Source: Mesorhizobium sp. B2-3-4 (GTDB lineage Bacteria; Pseudomonadota; Alphaproteobacteria; Rhizobiales; Rhizobiaceae). From it: a stretch of DNA of 64,000 nucleotides. Of this stretch, positions 40,052 to 47,681 are shown one piece after another. The stretch spans positions 489,427 through 553,426 of the forward strand of contig NZ_VFVY01000002.1 of the NCBI RefSeq assembly GCF_006442315.1, given 5' to 3'. Position 1 is the first letter of the stretch. Each line of letters begins with the position of its first letter. Below the pieces are notes generated by a model. That model saw nothing but the letters and a program-made list of their open reading frames with translations. It made no database searches and was not told the DNA's origin. The position numbers and the translations under genes are program-made.

Positions 40052-40903
40052 CTGCCTTCGCGCATCCTATCGGTATCGACCGCGCTCTTCGACGGCTATC
40101 CCCTGGAGTTGGCCGTCGAGGAGATTGCGCAAGCGGGTGCCACCCATGTCGAGCCGGCCTTCATCCGTGGCTATGTCGATTTCGACGAGCATATGTTCAG
40201 CGAGGCGTCGGCATTGAAGCTGCGCCGGACGGCGCGAAATGCCGGACTGGGCATCAACGCCGTGTCGGCCCATCTCGACCTGTCGGGGCCGGATGCGATC
40301 GGCGCATTGTCCCGGCGCATCGGCTTTGCCGCCGGTCTCGGCGCTTCTTTCCTGATCACCAATGCCGGTCCGGCGGTAAACCGGGCCGCCATCCGCGCGA
40401 CGATCGACGCCGCTCTGCCAAGCCTGGAACAGGCCGGCATCGTCCTGGCGCTCGAGAACCCCGGACACGGCAGCGGTGATTTGCTCGGCGGCGCGCGGTC
40501 GGGGGCCGGCTTCGTCAGGGAAATCGGATCGCGGCATGTCCGCATGAACCACGATGCCGGCAACATCTTCACCTATAGCGGCGAGACGCTGCAGCCCGCG
40601 CAAGATATCGCCGATGCCATCGACGTGGTCGGCCATGCGCATCTGAAGGATGTCGTCAGCACCGGTACGGGATGGGTGTTCTGCGCCGTCGGCGACGGCT
40701 CCGTCGACTATGCATCCTATTGGGCGATGCTGCCCGCCACGATGCCGGCCAGCATCGAACTGCCCTTGCGGCTGGAACGCCCGGGGCGCGGCGATCCCCA
40801 GCGCGGATCTGCACCTGTCGGTCTCGCTGTTATTCGAGACACGCTCAAGCGTTCGCTGACCTTCGTCAACGCGCTGGAGGCCGCGGCGAGCGGCATGGCT
40901 TGA
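40052..40903 (+). CDS. TIM-barrel sugar isomerase/epimerase-family protein, possibly OiaC-like
   Basis: An AP-endonuclease-2-type TIM barrel, about 283 residues. Metal-ligand candidates are E in LALENPGHG, D in RMNHDAGNIF, H in VVGHAHLKD and E in ASIELPLRL. The first strand (RILSVSTALFDGYPL) is encoded upstream of the first conventional start (TTG 40109), so translation should begin earlier. The only option is CTG 40052, with AAGGGAG 8 bases upstream; readthrough of the preceding in-frame TGA would give a fusion. OiaC, a decarboxylase of unphosphorylated 3-oxo-isoapionate, is of this fold and fits the ApnO-like neighbour, but this is inference. Confidence 0.6.
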   Translation: MPSRILSVSTALFDGYPLELAVEEIAQAGATHVEPAFIRGYVDFDEHMFSEASALKLRRTARNAGLGINAVSAHLDLSGPDAIGALSRRIGFAAGLGASFLITNAGPAVNRAAIRATIDAALPSLEQAGIVLALENPGHGSGDLLGGARSGAGFVREIGSRHVRMNHDAGNIFTYSGETLQPAQDIADAIDVVGHAHLKDVVSTGTGWVFCAVGDGSVDYASYWAMLPATMPASIELPLRLERPGRGDPQRGSAPVGLAVIRDTLKRSLTFVNALEAAASGMA

Positions 40904-40933
40904 GCCGAGTTCGAGCAGGCCCCGGGCAGGCGC

Positions 40934-42028
40934 CTATCCCCGCTCGGGGAACATCGCCTTCAGCCCCTCGCGCGATGCCTTGGCGACGCCGCGCTCGGTG
41001 ATCAGACCGGTGACCAGCCGTGCCGGCGTCACGTCGAAAGCCGGGTTTGCCGCCGGCGTTGCCTCGGGCGAGACGCGCACCTGTGCAATTCTGCCGTCTG
41101 ATGTCTTGCCCCAGACCAGCGAGACCTCGTCGCTCGAGCGCTCCTCGATCGGGATTTCGGCAAGACCGTCACCCACCGTCCAGTCGATGGTCGGCGAGGG
41201 CAGTGCGACATAGAACGGCACGTCGTTGTCGGCGGCGGCGAGCGCCTTGAGATAGGTGCCGATCTTGTTGCAGACATCGCCATCGGCCGTCGTGCGGTCG
41301 GTGCCGACGATGACCATGTCGACCGCGCCATGCTGCATCAGATGGCCGCCGGCATTGTCGACGATCAGCGTATGCGGCACGCCGTGGCCAGCCATTTCCC
41401 AGGCAGTGAGCTGGGCGCCCTGATTGCGCGGGCGGGTCTCGTCGACATAGACATGGACGGGAATGCCGGCTTCGACGGCGAGATAGATCGGTGACGTGGC
41501 CGTGCCGTAGTCGACCGTCGCCAGCCAGCCGGCATTGCAGTGGGTGAGGATATTGACCGTCTCGCCCGGCTGCTTGCGCGCCGCGATCTGCTTGATGATT
41601 TCCAGCCCGTTCTCGCCAATGGCGCGATTGAGCCCGACATCCTCGTCGGCGATCGCGCTGGCGCGCTCATAGGCGGCCGCGGCGCGTTGTGCCGTTGGCA
41701 ATGGCTTGAGGAAACGCCGCATCTCGTCCAGCGCCCAGCGCAGGTTGATCGCCGTCGGCCGCGTCTCGTGCAGTTTTTCCCAGACGTCGTCGAGGGCTGC
41801 GTCGGAAGGATCGACGGCCATCTGCATGGCGACGCCATAGGCCGCGGTGACGCCTATCAGCGGTGCGCCGCGCACCCACATGTCGCGGATCGCGATGGCG
41901 ATGGCGGCGACCGTACCGAGCGTCTCGATGCGGAATTCATGCGGCAGCCAGCGCTGGTCGATGATCTCCACCGAGCGACCGTCGTCGCTCAGCCAGATGG
42001 TCCGGTAGTGGCGGTCGCCGACGTTCAA
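40934..42028 (-). CDS. mtnA: S-methyl-5-thioribose-1-phosphate isomerase
   Basis: A 364-residue MtnA of the eIF2B-like family. The catalytic Cys lies in [12 protein letters not shown] and the catalytic Asp in [35 protein letters not shown] and the [10 protein letters not shown] loop are typical. It converts methylthioribose 1-phosphate (and possibly 5-deoxyribose 1-phosphate) to the ribulose form. The start is TTG 42028, overlapping the mtnK stop, so the two are translationally coupled. The standard later genes of the methionine salvage pathway (mtnB, mtnC, mtnD) are not in the window. Confidence 0.92.
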   Translation of the reverse strand: MNVGDRHYRTIWLSDDGRSVEIIDQRWLPHEFRIETLGTVAAIAIAIRDMWVRGAPLIGVTAAYGVAMQMAVDPSDAALDDVWEKLHETRPTAINLRWALDEMRRFLKPLPTAQRAAAAYERASAIADEDVGLNRAIGENGLEIIKQIAARKQPGETVNILTHCNAGWLATVDYGTATSPIYLAVEAGIPVHVYVDETRPRNQGAQLTAWEMAGHGVPHTLIVDNAGGHLMQHGAVDMVIVGTDRTTADGDVCNKIGTYLKALAAADNDVPFYVALPSPTIDWTVGDGLAEIPIEERSSDEVSLVWGKTSDGRIAQVRVSPEATPAANPAFDVTPARLVTGLITERGVAKASREGLKAMFPERG

Positions 42029-43299
42029 ATGCTCTTCTCCTGTTCGATCAGCGCGGCGAGATGGTTGACCTCGTCGATGCTGTGTATCTGGCGCCGGTTG
42101 ACGGCGATGTGACGGCCGAATTTCAGCGCCTTCGCCTCGCAGGCGGCGCGCACATCCGCATCGGCAATGGTCTCGAAATCGGCGTTGTGGGCGAGCCCAA
42201 GGATGCGCCGGTGCACTTCGATGCCGGCGAAGCCGAGCAGATCGTCCCAGATCTGGTGCAGCACATTGTCCAGCGCCTGCTCGGAGCCCAGCCTGTCGCC
42301 CTGAACCTCGAACAGGCTTTTCTGGTAGAGCATGCCGGTGCGCTCGGTGCGCCACAACACGGAGAATTCGGCGCGGAACACCGCCCAGGTCTCTGTCGTG
42401 ACATCGAGCAGGTAGGCGCGCATGGCGTCGCGGCTGCCTTTCTGCTCGTGCCCGCTTTGCGAGAAGAAGGACATCCAGAAATTGGCGAGCAACATGCCGA
42501 CATCGAAGGCCATCGGGCCATAGAAGGCGAACTCCGGATCGATCATCCGGGTCTCGGTGTCGGTGACCATGATCGAGCCGGAATGCAGGTCGCCATGCAG
42601 CAGGGTCTCGGCATTGGCGGCGAAGATGTGTTTCAGCCGCTGCGCCTCCACCTTGAGGTCGCGGTCGGCGCGCAGTTCGGCGACGAGGGCATCGAGTTGC
42701 GGCGATGTATGCCGGTTCAGTTTGGCATCGAAATAGGGATCGGAAAAAACCAGATTCTCGGTGATGTCGCAAAGCTCGACATTGTCGGCGAACAGCGCAA
42801 GGTCGGCCTTGCGCTCCCGGGCCACCATCGACAGGTCCGAGCCGCGGAACAGGGTGCGGGCCATGAACAGGCCGATATCCCTGGCGATGTTGGGCAGTTG
42901 CCGGCCCTCGATCAGGGCCCGCCGCAGGATGATGTGCGGCGGCGCCAGATATTCCATGATGATCAGCGCCTGCCCTTCGTCGAAATGATAGATCGCCGGC
43001 ACCGAGCCGGGCGCCCTGCGCTCTTGCCGGGTCAGCGCGTGGTACTCGAAGAAGGAGCGTTTGAGCGGCAGCGGCCAGCTGTCGCCGACGAGGCGGACAT
43101 AGGGCAGGGCCTGCTTGACGATGGCGCCGCCATTGGCGCCTTCGACGATGAACACCAGGTTCAAATTGCCGTCGCCGACCTCGCGGACCTTCCAGGCGCC
43201 AGTGTCCTTGCCGATCTTGGCGCACAGCGCCTCGTTCGTGCCGAGGCGCGTTGCGAGCGTCTCCACCGACAGTGCTTCGAACGGCAATTTCTCAGTCAT
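42025..43299 (-). CDS. mtnK: 5-methylthioribose kinase
   Basis: A 424-residue kinase of the choline-kinase-like fold. Visible motifs: [14 protein letters not shown] (nucleotide loop), VKQALPYVR, the catalytic loop [13 protein letters not shown] and the metal Asp in [17 protein letters not shown]. It phosphorylates methylthioribose using ATP. It is divergent from a sugar ABC importer, with a strong palindrome between them. It is co-transcribed with mtnA. Confidence 0.92.
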   Translation of the reverse strand: MTEKLPFEALSVETLATRLGTNEALCAKIGKDTGAWKVREVGDGNLNLVFIVEGANGGAIVKQALPYVRLVGDSWPLPLKRSFFEYHALTRQERRAPGSVPAIYHFDEGQALIIMEYLAPPHIILRRALIEGRQLPNIARDIGLFMARTLFRGSDLSMVARERKADLALFADNVELCDITENLVFSDPYFDAKLNRHTSPQLDALVAELRADRDLKVEAQRLKHIFAANAETLLHGDLHSGSIMVTDTETRMIDPEFAFYGPMAFDVGMLLANFWMSFFSQSGHEQKGSRDAMRAYLLDVTTETWAVFRAEFSVLWRTERTGMLYQKSLFEVQGDRLGSEQALDNVLHQIWDDLLGFAGIEVHRRILGLAHNADFETIADADVRAACEAKALKFGRHIAVNRRQIHSIDEVNHLAALIEQEKSI

Positions 43300-43371
43300 C
43301 CCTGTCCCTCCCGCCTATCGGCTCCGATCATAAGGGAGCCTGAGCGGCGGGGCCAAGCTAGGAAGCTGTCT

Positions 43372-43400
43372 GGCAATTGTCAATCGTGTTGACAATTGCC
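43372..43400. promoter_or_regulatory. Perfect 12-bp-arm palindrome between mtnK and the ABC importer
   Basis: Arms GGCAATTGTCAA and TTGACAATTGCC are separated by TCGTG. The site lies 72 bases upstream of mtnK and 36 bases upstream of the ATPase gene, so one regulator could control both transcripts. The SorC protein at 49825-50790 is the nearest candidate. Such length and perfection are unlikely by chance. Confidence 0.75.
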
Positions 43401-43436
43401 GATATTGACCATAGCGTCATCGTCAGGGAGGAACGC

Positions 43437-44948
43437 ATGGTCGGCAATGCCGTGTTCCGCGTAGAGGGACTGAGGAAATCCTTTGGCCGCAACGAGGTGC
43501 TTGGCGGCATCTCGCTCGAACTGCATTCCGGTGAAGTGACCGTGCTGATGGGCGCCAACGGCGCCGGCAAATCCACCCTGGTCAAGATCGTCAGCGGTGT
43601 CTACGAGCGCGGTGGCGGCACCATGACGCTGGCCGGTCAGGATTTTGCGCCGAACACGCCGGCGGAGGCGATCCGCGCCGGCGTCGTCACCGTGCACCAG
43701 AACATCAATGACGGTGTCGTCGCCGACCTCGACGTTGCGACCAATCTCACGCTCGACCGGCTGAGCGGCCGGGGCGTGCCGACCCTGTTCAATCCCGCCC
43801 GCGTGCGCCGCGAGGCTAAGGCGGTCGCCGACCGCATGGGACTGGCCATCGATTTGAAGGCGCGGGTCAGCGACCTTTCGCTGGCCGACCGCCAGATGGT
43901 GGCGATCGCCCGTGCGCTCGCCCACCAGCCGAAAGTGTTGATCCTCGACGAGCCGACGTCCTCGCTCTCCAGTGTCGAGGCCGACCGTCTGTTCGCGCTG
44001 GTCGACCGGCTGCGCGAGCAGGGCGTGGCGATCCTCTATATCTCGCACCGCATGTCCGACATCAGGCGGCTCGCCGACCGCATCGTGTCGATGCGCGACG
44101 GCGTCGTCTCGGGCGCCTTCGATGCCAAGCCGCTCGACTATGAAGGCGCGGTCAACGCCATGCTCGGCCGCAAGGTCCATCTCGACCGGATCGTCGTCAG
44201 GAGTTCGGCCAAGGCGGTCCTGACCGTCGACGGCCTGCGCATCGCGCAGGGTGCCAGGCCGATCTCGCTGACGCTTGGCGATGGCGAGATCGTCGCCGTC
44301 ACAGGCCTCGTCGGCGTCGGTAAGACAGCCCTTGCCGAAACGCTGTTCGGCGTGCGCCGGCCGCTCGCCGGCGCCATGACGATGAACGGCAAGCCTTACG
44401 CGCCGCGCTCGGCGGGCGACGCCATCGCAGCAGGCGTGTTCCTGGTCGCCAAGGATCGCGCGACCAGCGGCATCGTCGGCGGCTTCAACATCGAGCGCAA
44501 TGTCAGCCTGCCCTTCCTCAGGCGCATGTCTAGCCTGAGCGTGCTGAAACGCCGTCTCGAACGCGCCACCGCGCGCCGGCAGATCGAGGAACTGGGCATT
44601 GTCTGCCGCTCCGAGAAGGATGAGATGTCGGCGCTGTCAGGCGGCAATCAGCAGAAGGTCATGGTCGCCCGCTGGATGGCGCAGAGCGCCGCGCTGTTCA
44701 TCCTCGACGAGCCGTTCCAGGGCGTCGACATTTCGGCGAGGCGCGATATCGCCGCCAAGCTGAGGGCAAGCGCTAATGGCCGCGCCACGCTTGTGTTCGT
44801 CACCGAACTCGACGAAGCGCTGGAGACGGCGGACCGCATCCTGGTGATGTCGGAGCACACGATCGTCGGCGAACACCGCAATGCCGATATCGACCTCGAC
44901 CGCCTGTTGGCCGAGGTCGCCGGCGGACCGCTGCACAGCGCTGCCTGA
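43437..44948 (+). CDS. Ribose-type ABC transporter ATPase (mtn-linked)
   Basis: A 503-residue double-ATPase protein of the RbsA/MglA type. Domain 1 has Walker A GANGAGKS, LSLADRQM and VLILDEPTSSL. Domain 2 has GLVGVGKT, LSGGNQQK and LFILDEPFQGVD. The ATG at 43437 has a GGGAGGAA SD; an upstream frame from 43377 would run through the palindrome. It is followed by permease and SBP genes. Divergence from mtnK-mtnA suggests import of methylthioribose, 5-deoxyribose or a related pentose. Confidence 0.88.
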   Translation: MVGNAVFRVEGLRKSFGRNEVLGGISLELHSGEVTVLMGANGAGKSTLVKIVSGVYERGGGTMTLAGQDFAPNTPAEAIRAGVVTVHQNINDGVVADLDVATNLTLDRLSGRGVPTLFNPARVRREAKAVADRMGLAIDLKARVSDLSLADRQMVAIARALAHQPKVLILDEPTSSLSSVEADRLFALVDRLREQGVAILYISHRMSDIRRLADRIVSMRDGVVSGAFDAKPLDYEGAVNAMLGRKVHLDRIVVRSSAKAVLTVDGLRIAQGARPISLTLGDGEIVAVTGLVGVGKTALAETLFGVRRPLAGAMTMNGKPYAPRSAGDAIAAGVFLVAKDRATSGIVGGFNIERNVSLPFLRRMSSLSVLKRRLERATARRQIEELGIVCRSEKDEMSALSGGNQQKVMVARWMAQSAALFILDEPFQGVDISARRDIAAKLRASANGRATLVFVTELDEALETADRILVMSEHTIVGEHRNADIDLDRLLAEVAGGPLHSAA

Positions 44949-44979
44949 GCGCGGTCGATGGAATTGGAATGGAGAGACC

Positions 44980-45030
44980 ATGGGTTCGAGTTGGGTAAAG
45001 ACGGCAGCGGCGCCGGGGTGCGCTGAATGA
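44980..45030 (+). CDS. 16-residue leader ORF overlapping the permease start
   Basis: ATG 44980 is preceded by GGAGAG at good distance and encodes MGSSWVKTAAAPGCAE. Its TGA (45028-45030) overlaps the permease ATG (45027) as ATGA. The permease itself lacks a clear SD, so this small frame may exist to couple its translation. It could equally be a chance frame. No known family. Confidence 0.3.
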   Translation: MGSSWVKTAAAPGCAE

Positions 45031-46022
45031 CGTTGCGCGACTATGCCATCCGCTATGGGTTCATCGTGCTGCTGTTGGGACTGGTCGCCTATTTCGCGAT
45101 CGCCGCCGACGGGTTCGTGTCGCCGCAAAGTGCTGTCTTCATCTTCCAGTCGGTTGCCATCACCGGCGTGCTGGCGCTCGGCGTCACCGCCACCCTGGTT
45201 GTCGGCGGCTTCGACCTGTCGATCGGCTCGGTCGCGACCTCGGCCATGATGGCGGCGGCCTATGTTATGGTGGTGCTGGAGCAGAATGCGCTCGTGGCGG
45301 TCATCGCTTGCCTGCTGATCGGCGCCCTCGTCGGCCTGATCAATGGCTGGCTGATCGTCTACATGCGCGTGCCCGATCTCCTGGCGACGCTCGGCATGAT
45401 GTTCCTGCTGGTCGGCCTGCAGCGCATCCCGACCGAAGGCCGCTCGATCGCCACCGGCATGACCATGCCCGATGGCTCGGTCGCCAACGGCAAGTTCTCC
45501 GACGCCTTCCTGGCGCTCGGCCGCCACCGCTTCGATTTCTTCATCCCGAACCTCATTCCGGTGTCGGTGGTCGTGCTTCTGGTGCTGGCGCTGCTGATCT
45601 GGTTCTTCCTCGAATACACGCGCTTCGGGCGCATGATGTATGCCGTCGGCTCCAACGAGCGCGCCGCCGAGCTCGCCGGCGCGCCTGTCAAGGCATACAA
45701 GATCTGGGCCTACGTTATTTCAGGAGTTTTTGCCTCGATCGGCGGCATTTTGCTCGCCGCCCGGCTTGGACGCGGCGACATCGCCTCGGGTAATAATCTG
45801 CTGCTCGATGCGGTCGCCGCGGCGCTGATCGGCTACGCGGTGCTCGGCGGCGCCAAGCCGAACGCCTTTGGTACCGCCGTCGGCGCGCTGTTCGTCGGCA
45901 TCTTGCTGCAGGGCCTGACGATGATGAACGCGCCTTACTACACGCAGGATTTCGTCAAGGGCGTGGTTCTGGTCGTCGCCCTTGTCTTCACCTTTGCCCT
46001 TTCGGGCAGGGGCCGGAGATAG
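45027..46022 (+). CDS. Ribose-type ABC transporter permease (mtn-linked)
   Basis: A 331-residue RbsC-like permease. Family motifs are LGVTATLVVGGFDLSIGSVATSAMM and AALIGYAVLGGAKPNAFGTAVGALF, with about 8-10 hydrophobic segments. It lies 78 bases after the ATPase gene, with the small leader frame between. It forms the channel of the importer with the ATPase and the SBP at 46071-47120. Confidence 0.87.
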   Translation: MTLRDYAIRYGFIVLLLGLVAYFAIAADGFVSPQSAVFIFQSVAITGVLALGVTATLVVGGFDLSIGSVATSAMMAAAYVMVVLEQNALVAVIACLLIGALVGLINGWLIVYMRVPDLLATLGMMFLLVGLQRIPTEGRSIATGMTMPDGSVANGKFSDAFLALGRHRFDFFIPNLIPVSVVVLLVLALLIWFFLEYTRFGRMMYAVGSNERAAELAGAPVKAYKIWAYVISGVFASIGGILLAARLGRGDIASGNNLLLDAVAAALIGYAVLGGAKPNAFGTAVGALFVGILLQGLTMMNAPYYTQDFVKGVVLVVALVFTFALSGRGRR

Positions 46023-46070
46023 TTTCGGCCGGATAGGATTTTGGGCTCAACAAGAGTGGAGGAAAACAAG

Positions 46071-47120
46071 GTGAACATCACAAGAAGACTTCTGGGGAAA
46101 GTGGCGCTCGGGCTGGCCGGCGCAACCATGCTGATGCCGGGCGCATTTGCCGCTGACAAGCCGGCGCCGTTCGACAAGCCCGGCGTCAAGATCGCGCTGG
46201 TGCGCTATCTCTCGACTGGCGACTTCTTCCAGGCCTATCTCTCGGGCGTCGAGGCGCAGTCGAAGGCGCTCGGCATCGACCTGCGCGTGCTCGACAGCCG
46301 CCAGGACGCCGCCCTTCAATCCGACATGGTCGACCAGGCCATCGCGCTCGGCGTGCAGGGCATCATCATCCAGCACGGCCTGACGGAATCGATGAAGGAT
46401 GCCGCCCAGCGCGCCGTCGATGCCGGCATCAAGGTGGTGGCTTTCGACGTCAATGTCGAAAACCCCAAGATCCCGCAGATCGAACAGTCGGACAAGGACC
46501 TTGCCCGCCTCGCCCTCGAACAGGCCGTCAAGGACAATGGCGAAAGCTGGAACGCCGGCTATGTCTATGTCGCCGGCATTGCCCCGCTCGACCGCCGCAA
46601 CGAGACCTGGGTCGACGTCAAGAAGAAGTATGCCGGCATCAAGGAAGTCGCGATGTTCGGCACGCTCGACAATCCGATCGCCAACTCCGTCGCCAACCAG
46701 GCACGCTCGGTGCTGTCGGCCCATCCCGACATCAACGTGATGTTCGCCCCCTATGACGAGTTCGCCAAGGGTGTGAAGATCGCCGTCGATGAAGCCGGCC
46801 TGAACAAGAAGATCAAGATCTATTCGGCGGACATCTCGACCTCCGACATCGCGGCGATGCGCGAGCCCGACAGCGCCTGGGCGGCGACCGCCGCCACCAA
46901 CCCGGCCGTCGTCGGCCAGGTCTCGGTACGCGCCCTGGCGCAGTTGCTCGCCGGTGAAGATCCCGGCCACAACGTCATCGTGCCGCCGACCCTGATCACG
47001 CAGAAGGAACTGATCGACAAGGACATCAAGAACATGGAAGACCTGTCGGCCAAGCTGCCGCAGTTCGCCCATGCCGATGTCGCCATGCCGGCCTGGATGC
47101 CGAACCCGAACGCGAAGTAG
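46071..47120 (+). CDS. Ribose-type periplasmic sugar-binding protein 3 (mtn-linked)
   Basis: A 349-residue exported binding protein. Translation probably starts at GTG 46071, with GGAGGA 8 bases upstream, giving a signal peptide MNITRRLLGKVALGLAGATM cleaved near AFAADK. The mature type I fold starts GVKIALVRYLSTGDFFQAYL; VVAFDVNVENP and YSADISTSD are probable ligand-site segments. It ends the transporter operon and is followed by a terminator. Predicted ligand is methylthioribose, 5-deoxyribose or a similar sugar, from gene context only. Confidence 0.85.
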   Translation: MNITRRLLGKVALGLAGATMLMPGAFAADKPAPFDKPGVKIALVRYLSTGDFFQAYLSGVEAQSKALGIDLRVLDSRQDAALQSDMVDQAIALGVQGIIIQHGLTESMKDAAQRAVDAGIKVVAFDVNVENPKIPQIEQSDKDLARLALEQAVKDNGESWNAGYVYVAGIAPLDRRNETWVDVKKKYAGIKEVAMFGTLDNPIANSVANQARSVLSAHPDINVMFAPYDEFAKGVKIAVDEAGLNKKIKIYSADISTSDIAAMREPDSAWAATAATNPAVVGQVSVRALAQLLAGEDPGHNVIVPPTLITQKELIDKDIKNMEDLSAKLPQFAHADVAMPAWMPNPNAK

Positions 47121-47142
47121 GCGCGGTTATCCAAGATAAAGA

Positions 47143-47170
47143 GGGCCTCGCCGTTCGCGGGGCCCTTTTT
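47143..47170 (+). terminator. Rho-independent terminator after the mtn-linked importer
   Basis: Arms GGGCCTCGC (47143-47151) and GCGGGGCCC (47157-47165) pair with one wobble around a 5-base loop, followed by five T residues. It lies 22 bases after the SBP stop, between convergent genes. Confidence 0.85.
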
Positions 47171-47187
47171 ATGACATGGGGCCGATA

Positions 47188-47676
47188 TCAGGGCCTCGCA
47201 GCCAGCCGCCTGACTTGGAAGCCGGTCTTGTTCTGCTCGAATCCGGCGCCTCGATAGAAGGCAAGTGTCGCCGGCTCGGTCGAGCCGGTGAGCAGCATGG
47301 CCTTGTAGCAGCCATGCTCCCACGCGATCGAGACCGCGCGTTCCAGGAGTGCGCGGCCGAAGCCGCGTTTGCGGCGGGACGCGGCTGTCACCACATTCTC
47401 GATCAGCGCGTAGGACATCCCGCCTCTGGTCAGGTTGGGAATCACGATAAGCGTGCAGGACGCCACCAGTTCGCCGCCATGCCAGCCGCCAAGCACGACA
47501 CTGCCCGGATAGGCTGCAAGCCGTTCGAGGATAGTCTCTGCCTCTTGCGGTGACACGACAGCATCACCGGGGTTGAGGTGCTGGTAGAGAGCGGCCAGCG
47601 CAGGCAAGTCGGCGGCCTGGACAGCCTTGATCTCAAGGCCGCCGGACACCTTCTCGCCGGGCGCTGCCGCATTCAT
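47188..47676 (-). CDS. GNAT-family N-acetyltransferase
   Basis: A 162-residue GNAT protein. The acetyl-CoA binding motif is RRKRGFGRALLERAV and the C-terminal strand/helix includes GSTEPATLAFYRGAGFE. It starts 5 bases after the stop of the aldolase/dehydrogenase fusion and is probably co-transcribed. Acceptor unknown; a detoxification or modification role for a salvage by-product is possible but unsupported by sequence. Confidence 0.82.
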   Translation of the reverse strand: MNAAAPGEKVSGGLEIKAVQAADLPALAALYQHLNPGDAVVSPQEAETILERLAAYPGSVVLGGWHGGELVASCTLIVIPNLTRGGMSYALIENVVTAASRRKRGFGRALLERAVSIAWEHGCYKAMLLTGSTEPATLAFYRGAGFEQNKTGFQVRRLAARP

Positions 47677-47681
47677 GACCG

